Shown here: positions 27,225 through 35,832 of the stretch, in pieces
How the letters are laid out: each line of letters begins with the position of its first letter
Numbering within the stretch: the first letter of the stretch is position 1
NCBI GenBank assembly: GCA_025454375.1
Contig: JALOOO010000012.1
Span: 1-44,288 of the forward strand
Reading direction: 5' to 3'
Length of the DNA: 44,288 nt
From: Leptolyngbya sp. Prado105
Lineage (GTDB): Bacteria > Cyanobacteriota > Cyanobacteriia > Leptolyngbyales > Leptolyngbyaceae
Notes under the pieces: model-generated
Told to the model about the DNA's origin: nothing
The model's input: only the letters and a program-made list of their open reading frames with translations
The model's database searches: none
Made by a program: the position numbers and the translations under genes

Positions 27225-28220
27225 ATGGTCAAATCCTATTCCAGCCTGCATCCTCACCGACTCTTGCTTCGCCTGATTCATCAGCGTTTGACGGGATGCC
27301 TAAAGGTTGAAACAAGTATCGCGGACTGGTCAATCTACTTCAGCAAAGGCGAACTCACTTTCGCAACGAGTTCACTTAGCCCTTTTGAGAGACTCGATCG
27401 ACATTTAGGACGGCTGAGTCAGCATGTCCCGGTTCTGGGCGGATCAATGCGCGCTCAGATTCGGGCATTGTTCGATCGTAAATTGCTGAGCGATCACAGC
27501 CGCATCAGTCCCGACTATCAAGCGATTTTGAGACTCGTCGAACAGCGATATCTCTCGGTTGGAGAAGCTCAACAACTGATTGAACAACTCGCGCAAGAAG
27601 TTCTCACCGGATTTCTGATGCTGTATGAAGGGGAAACAGAAGTGATCGAACGCGCAAAGTTTGACCCCTATCCGGAGCTTTGCCGCATTGAGTTACTGCC
27701 GCTCCTTGCCCAGCGCTATCAACCTGCACGGACGACTGCAACGCTGGCACGTGAGAACCGATTTGTCGATCGAGCGGTTGCGGTTGCACCTGTTATGGAG
27801 CGTCCCGTTCAAACGCTAGAAGTAATTCCGCAGCCGATACCAACCTTCGCGCGATCGTACAAAATCGTTTGCATTGATGATAGTCCTTCCATTCTGCAAG
27901 CGATTCGGAACTATCTAGACGAGCAATTTACAGTCTTGATGTTGCATGATCCGCTCAAAGCAGTGATGCAGATTATGCGGCAAAAACCGGACTTAATTCT
28001 GCTTGATGTTGGAATGCCAAACCTCGACGGGTATGAGCTTTGCTCGATGCTAAGACGACATCCTAGCTTTCAAGAAACGCCGATCATTATGGTCACAGGA
28101 CATACCGGATTTATCGATCGAGCGAGAGCGAAACTGGTGGGAGCATCTGGATATCTCACCAAACCCTTTACACAAGCTGAGTTACTTGAGACCGTTGCAA
28201 AGTATCTCCCGGTCATTTAG
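27225..28220 (+). CDS. pixG: PatA/PixG-type response regulator (PATAN domain + receiver)
   Basis: 331 aa as open here. The N-terminal PATAN/DUF4388 region (about 10-160; LTGCLKVETSIADWSIYFSKGELTFA) is followed by a linker and a C-terminal receiver (about 211-330) with the acidic pair CIDDSP, phospho-acceptor Asp261 in LLDVGMPNLDG, VTGH and LTKPF. In phototaxis systems this regulator is the output to type IV pili, phosphorylated by the CheA-like kinase. The start is problematic: PatA-family proteins begin with MKTL and an RY-x5-Q pattern, and such a start (MKTLRAMIQRYGQILFQ) is present at 27194 in another frame, ending at a stop near 27307. The natural N-terminus is probably frameshifted, and ATG 27225 lacks a Shine-Dalgarno. 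First gene of the operon, 20 bp before pixH. Confidence 0.85.
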   Translation: MVKSYSSLHPHRLLLRLIHQRLTGCLKVETSIADWSIYFSKGELTFATSSLSPFERLDRHLGRLSQHVPVLGGSMRAQIRALFDRKLLSDHSRISPDYQAILRLVEQRYLSVGEAQQLIEQLAQEVLTGFLMLYEGETEVIERAKFDPYPELCRIELLPLLAQRYQPARTTATLARENRFVDRAVAVAPVMERPVQTLEVIPQPIPTFARSYKIVCIDDSPSILQAIRNYLDEQFTVLMLHDPLKAVMQIMRQKPDLILLDVGMPNLDGYELCSMLRRHPSFQETPIIMVTGHTGFIDRARAKLVGASGYLTKPFTQAELLETVAKYLPVI

Positions 28221-28240
28221 TTCACCAGGTTAATTTACCG

Positions 28241-28606
28241 ATGATGAGTACCGTTTTAATTGTTGAAGACACCCCATCCGAGCTTGAGCTACTCAGTCAC
28301 TATCTGCAAGAGAGCGGTTATGTTGTAATTGAAGCGGTGAGTGCAAAAGAAGCCCTCGATCGTGTAGCAGAACAGAGACCAGATGTGGTGGTGACCGATG
28401 TGGTGATGCCTGGAATGAGTGGCTTTGCACTTTGCCGCGCCTTGAAAAAGCATCCAGTCACCGAAGACGTTCCGATTATCATTTGCACCTCAAAGAACCA
28501 AGACATCGATCGACTTTGGGGCATGAAGCAGGGTGCAGATGTCTACATCACGAAACCCTTCACTCGCGATCAGTTTATCCGTGCTGTTCAATCTGTAGGA
28601 GGCTGA
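28241..28606 (+). CDS. pixH: CheY-like single-domain response regulator (PixH-like)
   Basis: 121-aa stand-alone receiver: VEDTPSE (acidic pocket), phospho-acceptor Asp53 in VVTDVVMPGMSG, ICTSKNQD (switch Thr/Ser) and YITKPF (Lys). There is no output domain. In Synechocystis the PixH/PilH-type regulator acts beside PixG/PilG as a counter-acting or phosphate-sink CheY. ATG ATG at 28241/28244 leaves the exact start open. It lies 20 bp after the PATAN regulator and 4 bp before the CheW-like gene. Confidence 0.93.
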   Translation: MMSTVLIVEDTPSELELLSHYLQESGYVVIEAVSAKEALDRVAEQRPDVVVTDVVMPGMSGFALCRALKKHPVTEDVPIIICTSKNQDIDRLWGMKQGADVYITKPFTRDQFIRAVQSVGG

Positions 28607-28610
28607 CGAT

Positions 28611-29111
28611 ATGCAAAGTTCAGCGATTACCCTCCGCCCAGTCCCAGAGCGTTTGGGGCAGGTCTATCTCAAATTTGAACTGAGTGCAAAAATCTCGATC
28701 GTTGTTCCCATGACCTACGTGCGAGAAGCGATCTCGAAGTCGCTGCAACAACTCACGCCTATGCCCGACATGCCCCCCTACGTGCTGGGGCTGATGCACC
28801 GTCAAGGTCAAGTCATGTGGGTACTAGATCTTGCTAAATTGCTAGATATCGGAAGCATTCCAACTCCGATCAATTCTCCACTGGCAACACAGGATCTGCT
28901 CATTTTGCGGGTAGGCTCGGCTGCTTTTGCGATCGCAGTCCAGCAGATTCATGGTTCAATCTGGCTTTCCACAGATGAGATCCAGCCCTCCCTCAGCCAT
29001 ACGACCGCGAGATTTTCGCACTACTTAAGCGGTTGTGTCCTGCAAAGACAGGAAGTGTTGTTTGTGCTTGATGCGGAAGCGATCGTTCAATCTCCGAACT
29101 TGCAATCTTAA
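28611..29111 (+). CDS. pixI: CheW-like coupling protein (PixI-like)
   Basis: 166 aa, one CheW fold: FELSAKISIVVPMTYVREAIS, the RQGQVMWVLDLAKLLDIG strand pair typical of CheW, and LLILRVGSAAFAIAVQQIHG. Its job is to link the methyl-accepting receptor to the CheA-like kinase in the membrane array. It is a little long and divergent, as cyanobacterial PixI/PilI proteins are. It starts 4 bp after pixH, so translation is probably coupled; 58 bp separate it from the receptor gene. Confidence 0.88.
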   Translation: MQSSAITLRPVPERLGQVYLKFELSAKISIVVPMTYVREAISKSLQQLTPMPDMPPYVLGLMHRQGQVMWVLDLAKLLDIGSIPTPINSPLATQDLLILRVGSAAFAIAVQQIHGSIWLSTDEIQPSLSHTTARFSHYLSGCVLQRQEVLFVLDAEAIVQSPNLQS

Positions 29112-29169
29112 GCCTAACCGCGGCATCTATTGTTGCTTCATTCACGTTCCCCCAGATACTCATTGACTC

Positions 29170-31932
29170 ATGGTTGATCAATTGTCTTCTACAAATTCAA
29201 GACTGTTCCCGCCTCAATCAACTTACACAGCACCCGATGCTTTACGATCGCGTGCGCGTGGGGTACTGCCCGACTGGCTCAACCGCATGAGCTTAAAGCA
29301 AAAGACTGCGCTTTCTGCCGTTGCGCTGAGTACGGTTCCAATTGCTGCGATGGGAGCCATTAGCTACTTCCTTGCAGATCAAGCGATTACCCAACAGGTG
29401 ACCGGAGCGCAGCAGCTTGCAGCGACGCAATTGAGTGATTTGATCAGTCGATATATGTCCCAGCGTTATGGCGAAGTGCAAGCCTTGGGAAATTTCCCGT
29501 TGCTGACTGAAACGACTGCGCGCAACGCATCTAGTCAAGCTGAAAAGAATGCCGCGCTCACCCGCATTGCGCAAGCCTATGGCAGCTATCGCGATGTTAC
29601 AATTTTTGACCTAGATGGCAATGTTCTTGTTCAAGCGGGCGATCGCACTCATACTAATCAAGCAGGTCAAGCTTACTTTAGAGAAGCGGTTCGCAGTAAT
29701 CGAGCCGGAATTAGCCAGCCGATCGTCAGTTCAGACAGTAAACAGTCAGAGGTGTTTATTACCGCTCCAGTGCGAGACAGTCAAACCGGAAGAACGATCG
29801 CAATTGTCCGAGCGACCTTGCCGCTTGAGAAACTGTCTGAGCATTTAGTCCCCTATACACTGATCGGGCGGGAGTATAGCTTAATCGACCCGGCAACAAA
29901 TCGCATCATTCTCACCTCTCGCCCAGAGCGGTTTAATCAAGAAGCACCTGCGTCGTTCCCTGAGTTCTCAAAGATGCAGTCTGAGGCAAAGGTGACTACG
30001 CGATCGCTCAATGACTCACAAGGCACTTACATTTTCACCTACAGTCCCTGGACAAAGCTTGACAGTTTGCCAGAGTTAAACTGGCATTTGATGTTAGGAA
30101 ACAACGCGGCTAATGCTTTTGCAGCAAGAAGAACCCTGCTGATTGCATTAGCGGCAAGTAGTGTGATTGCTGCGGTGATTGTCGGTTGGATTGCAGCCAT
30201 GCTTGCAAACCGCTTAACTCGTCGAATCGTTTCCGTTGCAAAAGCCGTTCAGCGGATTGGGCAGGGGCAGTTGGATACGAGATTGCGCATGGTTGGCGAT
30301 GATGAGATTACACTGCTCGGTAGCAATATCAACTACATGGCAGGTCAACTTCAGAAACTCATCTTTGAGCAGACCCAGACTTCGCAGAACTTACAGCGAT
30401 TGAATGAGGCAACCTTTAACATTCGCAAAACGTTAGATTCTAATATGATTTTGCAAGCTGGGGTGAGTGAAGTTCGCAAACTGATTGATGTCGATCGCTC
30501 GATTGTGTATTTATTCGACGAACACTGGCGAGGGCATATTGCAGCCGAGTCGGTTGGATTAGAGTTTCCGGCAGCACTAGGAACTCGGATTACTGATCCC
30601 TGCTTTGGAGATCGCTTCATTGAGAAGTATCGCAAAGGTCACGTTCAGACGATTTCAAATATTGAAGATGCAGAGCTTGACCCTTGCTATCAAGGACAGC
30701 TTGAGGAATTTCAGGTAAAAGCGAACATTATTGCTCCCATGATTGTAGACGGCAACCTGATTGGGCTACTCGTCGGACATCATTGCACCTCTGCACACTA
30801 CTGGGAATCTTGGGAGATCAACTTATTCACCCAGATTGCGGTGCATTTGGGCAATGCGCTAGAGCAGGTGAAACTCTCCGAGCAACAGCAGCGAGTCAGT
30901 AGTATTCAAGCGCTGGCTGAAGAACGTCAGCAGACGCAAGAAGCCTTACAAACTCAACTGTTACAGCTTCTTCGCCATGTCGAACGCGCCGCAATGGGAG
31001 ACTTGACCGTCCGAGCAGATGTAACAACGGGTGAAATTGGCACCGTTGCCGACTTCTTTAACTCGATCGTGGAAAATCTCCAGCATTTAGTCGGTCAAGT
31101 TAAAGCGGCATCACTCCAGGTGAATTCTTCTTTGGGCAGTCACGAATATGCGGTACGAGAACTCGCCCATGATGCCTTAAAACAAGCTGAGGAAACTTCT
31201 GCAACGGTTCAATCTGTGCAGAAGATGATGGAATCGATCGAAGCCGTTGCTCAGAGCGCTCAGAAAGCCGCAGAAGTGAGTCGAACTGCCGCCGTCACCG
31301 CAGAAACAGGCGGAGCAGCGATAGATTTGACCGTACAGCAGACCCTAGGCTTGCGGCATACGATCGGCGATACTGCGAAGAAGGTCAAGCGGCTTGGAGA
31401 ATCGTCGCAGCAAATTTCTAAAGCCGTTTCGTTGATCAACCAGATTACGGTACAGACGAATCTCCTCGCGATCAATGCTGGGATTGAAGCAGCACGGGCG
31501 GGAGATGACAGTCAAGGGTTTGCTGCGATCGCGGAAGAGGTCGCAGCATTAGCCGCGCGAGCAGCCGATGCAACCCACGAGATCGAACAGTTAGTTGCTG
31601 GGATTCAGAGAGAGACTAATGATGTCGTAGACGCAATGGAAGAGGGGACATCGCAGGTGGTTGAAGTGACGCACTATGTCGAGAATGCGAAGCAGAGCTT
31701 AGAGCAGATCGTCTCGGTGTCTCACCAAATTGATCAACTGGTGCAATCAATTTCGACCGCAACAGTTTCGCAGGTTGAGACTTCTCATACGATTACGAAC
31801 TTGATGCAGGACATTGCTCAAATTGCAGAGCGTACTTCTGATTCGTCGATCGAAGTCTCCAACTCTCTGCGGAAGACGGTTAACATCGCCCAGGATCTTC
31901 AACAATCCGTTGGGACATTCAAGGTGAGCTAA
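29170..31932 (+). CDS. pixJ: Phototaxis receptor: Cache-like sensor, HAMP, DXCF cyanobacteriochrome GAF, MCP (PixJ-like)
   Basis: 920-aa membrane receptor. TM1 is about 46-69 and TM2 about 322-347; the ~250 residues between them look like an extracytoplasmic double-Cache region ([44 protein letters not shown]). HAMP ~348-400, GAF ~425-565, second HAMP ~595-650, and a methyl-accepting signalling domain whose tip is [20 protein letters not shown]. The GAF has a DPCF motif (Cys478) and a second Cys506 in DPCYQGQ, 28 residues apart as in TePixJ (Cys494/Cys522). That marks a DXCF cyanobacteriochrome, normally binding phycoviolobilin and switching blue/green. Cys506 is followed by Tyr where most have His. 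Bilin binding is inferred. Together with CheW and CheA it should steer type IV pili. Confidence 0.9.
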   Translation: MVDQLSSTNSRLFPPQSTYTAPDALRSRARGVLPDWLNRMSLKQKTALSAVALSTVPIAAMGAISYFLADQAITQQVTGAQQLAATQLSDLISRYMSQRYGEVQALGNFPLLTETTARNASSQAEKNAALTRIAQAYGSYRDVTIFDLDGNVLVQAGDRTHTNQAGQAYFREAVRSNRAGISQPIVSSDSKQSEVFITAPVRDSQTGRTIAIVRATLPLEKLSEHLVPYTLIGREYSLIDPATNRIILTSRPERFNQEAPASFPEFSKMQSEAKVTTRSLNDSQGTYIFTYSPWTKLDSLPELNWHLMLGNNAANAFAARRTLLIALAASSVIAAVIVGWIAAMLANRLTRRIVSVAKAVQRIGQGQLDTRLRMVGDDEITLLGSNINYMAGQLQKLIFEQTQTSQNLQRLNEATFNIRKTLDSNMILQAGVSEVRKLIDVDRSIVYLFDEHWRGHIAAESVGLEFPAALGTRITDPCFGDRFIEKYRKGHVQTISNIEDAELDPCYQGQLEEFQVKANIIAPMIVDGNLIGLLVGHHCTSAHYWESWEINLFTQIAVHLGNALEQVKLSEQQQRVSSIQALAEERQQTQEALQTQLLQLLRHVERAAMGDLTVRADVTTGEIGTVADFFNSIVENLQHLVGQVKAASLQVNSSLGSHEYAVRELAHDALKQAEETSATVQSVQKMMESIEAVAQSAQKAAEVSRTAAVTAETGGAAIDLTVQQTLGLRHTIGDTAKKVKRLGESSQQISKAVSLINQITVQTNLLAINAGIEAARAGDDSQGFAAIAEEVAALAARAADATHEIEQLVAGIQRETNDVVDAMEEGTSQVVEVTHYVENAKQSLEQIVSVSHQIDQLVQSISTATVSQVETSHTITNLMQDIAQIAERTSDSSIEVSNSLRKTVNIAQDLQQSVGTFKVS

Positions 31933-32073
31933 GCTTCGCACCATTGCAAGAAGTCGGAGTGCTTAGGATTCTGAATTTAGTCAAGCCGATGATTGCAAGG
32001 CAGCTTCGTCCTCATCCCCAAACCCTCTCCCATTAAACGCGCAGACCAACCCTCACACTTTCACGCTTAACCT

Positions 32074-34770
32074 ATGCCAAACGACAAGGAAAATGAGATT
32101 CGGCGGCAGTTTCTAGATGAAGCACAGGAATACATTGCTAGCTTAGAAGCTGCAATTCTAGAGATCTCTCAAACTATCAATATTGCGACCATTAATGCTG
32201 CACTTCGAGTGACACATTCCTTAAAAGGGGGTGCGGCAATGATGGGCTTCAAGCTTCTAAGCGAGTTAGCCCATCAGCTAGAAGATGCGCTAAAAGTTCT
32301 CAAGGTCAATGATACTGCACTAGATTCTGAGACAGGGCATCTATTACTCTTGGCGGTAAGCTGTCTTTACCAAATTGTGGACTTTGAGCGCTATGGCGAA
32401 GCGATTAATCCGACCTGGATTAGTAAAGAAGTCGAACCGATTTTTACTGGATTACGATCGCGTTTAGGCAATTCTCAAGAAGAAACAGCGGCTTCAGTGT
32501 TGTCGATCGACAATAATCAAGATCTCGTTCCACTATTGTTTGAGACAGAGGTCGAGGGCTGTCTACAACGACTTGAGACGGTGCTTGCGACCCCAAACCA
32601 GCCTTGCCTACGTGAAGAAGCAACTCTACTTGCACAAGAGCTAGGGGGGCTAGGCGAGATGCTACAACTGCATGATTTTGCCCAACTTTGTGACACGATC
32701 GCTCGGCAAATCGCAGCCTCTCCTGATACGATTCTCATCCCTGTGACCCGTGCTGCATTACAAACTTGGCGACGCGCGCAAACTTTAATCTTGAGCGGAC
32801 AGCTTGATCAAATTCCGCTAGAAATGGACGCGATCGAGATCACGCCAACAGTTTCGGCACAAGTTATTCAGACAATTTCCTCCACTTCAGAAGTCGAAGA
32901 CACCAATCAAACGGTAAGAGTTTCTCTCCGGCAATTGAATCGTTTACAAGATTTATTTGGTGAACTAACTATCGATCGCAATGGATTAGATCTCAATCTC
33001 AAACGACTCAGAGGGTTAACTCGTCAGCTTTCTCAGCGACTTCAGACTCTACAGCATGTCAATTACCAGTTAAGAACTGTTTATGATCGCGTTGCCTTAA
33101 CTAATGCTCCTGTTGCAGTCGGTCGAACAAAAAGGAGTAAGTTTGCGATTCCGACTGAGTTTGATCTTCTTGAGATGGATCAGTACACAGATATTCATCT
33201 TCTTTCTCAGCAAGTGATTGAGACGATCGTGCAATTGCAGGAAGTTGCAGACGATTTGAGCTTAGGATTAGACGACACAGAGCAGAATGCTAGAAATCTC
33301 ACAAAATCTTCTAAGCAATTGCAGTCGGGATTTACACGCTTAAAGATGCGACCTTTCTCAGAATTAGTCGATCGATTTCCACGGGCTTTACATGACTGGT
33401 GTGTTGAATATAGCAAGCAAGCCAAATTAGCAATCTCAGGCGAATCGATTCTGCTCGATCGCAGTGTGCTAGAAACCTTACAAGATCCATTGATGCACCT
33501 CCTGCGAAATGCGTTTGATCACGGCATTGAAGCGCCTTTAACTCGCATTGAGCAAGGCAAACCACCCGAAGGCAAAATTGAGATCCAAGCTTCTCAACAA
33601 GGCAATCGCACTGTGATTACCGTCCGAGATGATGGAGAAGGGATTGCGATCGCAAAAATTCGCGATCGTGCGGCTCAGATTGGGTTAGATCCTGCTCTTT
33701 TAGAAGCAGCGAGTGAGACAGAGTTACTGTCTTTGATTTTTGAACCTGGGTTTAGCACGAGCGATCAGGTGACTGAGCTTTCAGGTCGCGGAGTGGGGAT
33801 GGATGTCGTTCGCACGCATTTACAACAAATCCGAGGCGAGATTACGATTAGTACTGAAGTTGGCGTGGGCACAACCTTTACGCTATCCGTTCCGGTTACA
33901 CTTTCGACTGTCCGAGTTGTCCTCGCTGAGAGTCATGGAATGCTCTTGGCGATTCCCAGCGATGCGATCGCGGAAGTGACAATTTTTGAGCCGCATTGTG
34001 TAATTCAAACAGGACTAGGAGAAGCGATCGACTATCAGGGACAGCCGATCTCTCTGATTCGATTACAGAACCATCTCAGCTTTAACTGTGTCCGGGCAAG
34101 ACATAGCTATGAAACTCCGCCAATGCTGCAATCTGAGAGTGTGGTGATCATCGAGCAAGGCGGAAAACGGACAGCCCTGCAAGTCGATCGCTGCTGGACA
34201 GATCAAGAAGTAACCGTGCGATCGCTGTCGAGCTTTTTGCCGTTGCCGTCTGGATTTAATGGCTGTGCGATTCTAGGAGATGGGCGGGTTGTGCCGTTAG
34301 TCAACGTACCAGAATTCTTGCATCAAATTACGACTCCACCGAGCGATCAGCCTTCTCTGCCCAAATTATTGAGTGCTGCCACAAGTGTTGCATTGCCAAC
34401 GGTTCCAAGTGTGCTAGTCGTCGATGATTCGATCAATGTACGGCGATTTTTGGCTCTCACGCTGTCGCGATCAGGCTATCAAGTCGAAGAGGCAAAAGAT
34501 GGACAAGATGCGATCGAGCAGTTGGAAGCGGGTTTAGCCGTGCAAGCGATCGTCTGTGACATTGAGATGCCAAGGCTAGATGGATTTGGATTGCTGACGA
34601 AGCTCAGAGCAAATCAGAAGTTCAACCATATTCCAGTCACTATGTTGACTTCTCGAAGTGGGGATAAGCATCGACAGTTAGCGAATCAGCTTGGGGCAGC
34701 AGCTTATTTCTCAAAGCCTTACAATGAGCAGGTGTTGTTGCAGACGTTGGATCAGTTGATTCATGCGTGA
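32074..34770 (+). CDS. pixL: Hybrid CheA-like histidine kinase (PixL-like)
   Basis: 898 aa. HPt domain at the N-terminus with phosphorylatable His48 in VTHSLKGGAAMMG; a long spacer; dimerisation/linker (about 290-430); HATPase with N box LMHLLRNAFDHGIEA, G1 VRDDGEGI and G2 GRGVGMDVV; a CheW-like regulatory domain (about 610-740); and a C-terminal receiver from ~778 with VVDDSINVRR, phospho-acceptor Asp829 in VCDIEMPRLDG and FSKPY. This CheA-REC layout is that of PixL/PilL. It would take signals from the receptor and phosphorylate the PATAN and CheY-like regulators; the attached receiver may be a sink or adaptation device. Last gene of the operon, 141 bp after the receptor. Confidence 0.94.
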   Translation: MPNDKENEIRRQFLDEAQEYIASLEAAILEISQTINIATINAALRVTHSLKGGAAMMGFKLLSELAHQLEDALKVLKVNDTALDSETGHLLLLAVSCLYQIVDFERYGEAINPTWISKEVEPIFTGLRSRLGNSQEETAASVLSIDNNQDLVPLLFETEVEGCLQRLETVLATPNQPCLREEATLLAQELGGLGEMLQLHDFAQLCDTIARQIAASPDTILIPVTRAALQTWRRAQTLILSGQLDQIPLEMDAIEITPTVSAQVIQTISSTSEVEDTNQTVRVSLRQLNRLQDLFGELTIDRNGLDLNLKRLRGLTRQLSQRLQTLQHVNYQLRTVYDRVALTNAPVAVGRTKRSKFAIPTEFDLLEMDQYTDIHLLSQQVIETIVQLQEVADDLSLGLDDTEQNARNLTKSSKQLQSGFTRLKMRPFSELVDRFPRALHDWCVEYSKQAKLAISGESILLDRSVLETLQDPLMHLLRNAFDHGIEAPLTRIEQGKPPEGKIEIQASQQGNRTVITVRDDGEGIAIAKIRDRAAQIGLDPALLEAASETELLSLIFEPGFSTSDQVTELSGRGVGMDVVRTHLQQIRGEITISTEVGVGTTFTLSVPVTLSTVRVVLAESHGMLLAIPSDAIAEVTIFEPHCVIQTGLGEAIDYQGQPISLIRLQNHLSFNCVRARHSYETPPMLQSESVVIIEQGGKRTALQVDRCWTDQEVTVRSLSSFLPLPSGFNGCAILGDGRVVPLVNVPEFLHQITTPPSDQPSLPKLLSAATSVALPTVPSVLVVDDSINVRRFLALTLSRSGYQVEEAKDGQDAIEQLEAGLAVQAIVCDIEMPRLDGFGLLTKLRANQKFNHIPVTMLTSRSGDKHRQLANQLGAAAYFSKPYNEQVLLQTLDQLIHA

Positions 34771-35046
34771 GCACTTGAATCCTTAGGCTGGATTTTGCAG
34801 CACTTGAGTTGTGAAAAGCGCTTGTGAATAGGAGTTTTCAGCCGATTGCTAGATCGCGCTTTGAAGCGGCTTAAGGGTCAAGGCGTGAAACACTGCTTCA
34901 CAAACCACGATATTTATTCACTTAAATCAATGACTCTAGCTCGTTAGTCCGTAGTCGATCGTACTGAAATTCCAGGTCAAGTCACAGCTAATAAGACAGG
35001 GGACAATCCATCTTGCGTTCGATCTACTCTCTCTGGAAATTTAATC

Positions 35047-35796
35047 ATGAGTACCACCACGAGCAACCCTCCTATCTCCAACGAAGTTGCTTTGAGAATC
35101 GCTTTAGCAGCTAGAGTCTTACCCGAAATCTCAATCGCAGAATTGATTGAAGCCATTCAAGATAGTGTTGGCGAAGATCTCAGCGAAACCTCACTCAGCC
35201 GCATTACCGTCACCAACTTAAAAACAGCCTTTGGACAAACTTACGATATTGATGGCGAAGAAGACGGCGAAGATGCGAATGCGGGAGACATTGCTGCATT
35301 AAAAGAAGCCGTGCGCATCCTTTGGGGCGCAAAAGATGAAACCGAGGGACTTCCCCCAATCGAACCCTACCAAGAAGGCGAGATGCCCCAGTCCGTCCGG
35401 ATTGCTGTCGCCTCAAACAATCGCGAACGGCTCGACGGTCATTTTGGGTCTTGTTTGCGCTACTTGATCTATCAGCTTTCGGCAACGGATTTGAAACTGG
35501 TCGATATTCGATCGGCATTAGAAGCAGATCTGTCAGACGATCGCAATCGGTTTCGACTGAATTTGATTCGAGATTGCCATGTGGTGTACATTGTCTCAAT
35601 CGGCGGACCTGCGGCGGCAAAGGTCGTTCAAGCGAGTATCTATCCGATGAAAATTCTAGAAGGTGGAGAAGCAAGAGCAATTCTAACTGACCTCCAAAAA
35701 GTGATTGCAACAGCGCCACCCCCCTGGATGGCAAAAGTACTAGGCATCGCAGAGAGCAATCGCGTGAAGAACTACAAAGCGACTGAAGCCCTGTAA
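35047..35796 (+). CDS. NifX/NafY-like dinitrogenase cofactor-binding-domain protein
   Basis: 249 aa. The N-terminal ~65 residues (ALRIALAARVLPEISIAELIEAIQ) resemble the helical N-domain of NafY. After an acidic linker (GEEDGEDAN) comes a NifX/NifB-C-type domain (about 117-230): VRIAVASNNRERLDGHFGSC, then YLIYQLSATDLKLVDIR and HVVYIVSIGGPAAAKVVQASIYPMK. Family members carry FeMo-co or its NifB precursor. The HFGSC segment keeps His and Cys as possible ligands. No nif gene is nearby, so it may serve a distant nif cluster or have another metal-cofactor role. A 276-bp upstream gap with no visible motif precedes it; it converges on the kinase gene. Confidence 0.85.
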   Translation: MSTTTSNPPISNEVALRIALAARVLPEISIAELIEAIQDSVGEDLSETSLSRITVTNLKTAFGQTYDIDGEEDGEDANAGDIAALKEAVRILWGAKDETEGLPPIEPYQEGEMPQSVRIAVASNNRERLDGHFGSCLRYLIYQLSATDLKLVDIRSALEADLSDDRNRFRLNLIRDCHVVYIVSIGGPAAAKVVQASIYPMKILEGGEARAILTDLQKVIATAPPPWMAKVLGIAESNRVKNYKATEAL

Positions 35797-35805
35797 AACA
35801 ATTGC

Positions 35806-35832
35806 ACTTGGGTGGTTTCTAGCTGCCCAAGT
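35806..35832. terminator. Hairpin at a convergent junction
   Basis: ACTTGGG (35806-35812) and CCCAAGT (35826-35832) form a 7-bp stem that overlaps the minus-strand kinase stop codon at 35819-35821. It could terminate both convergent transcripts, though there is no T run. Confidence 0.35.

Noticed and set aside
35210-35734. 174-codon minus-strand frame opposite the NifX/NafY-like gene
   Set aside because: Leu/Arg-rich shadow of a recognised coding sequence with no family features.
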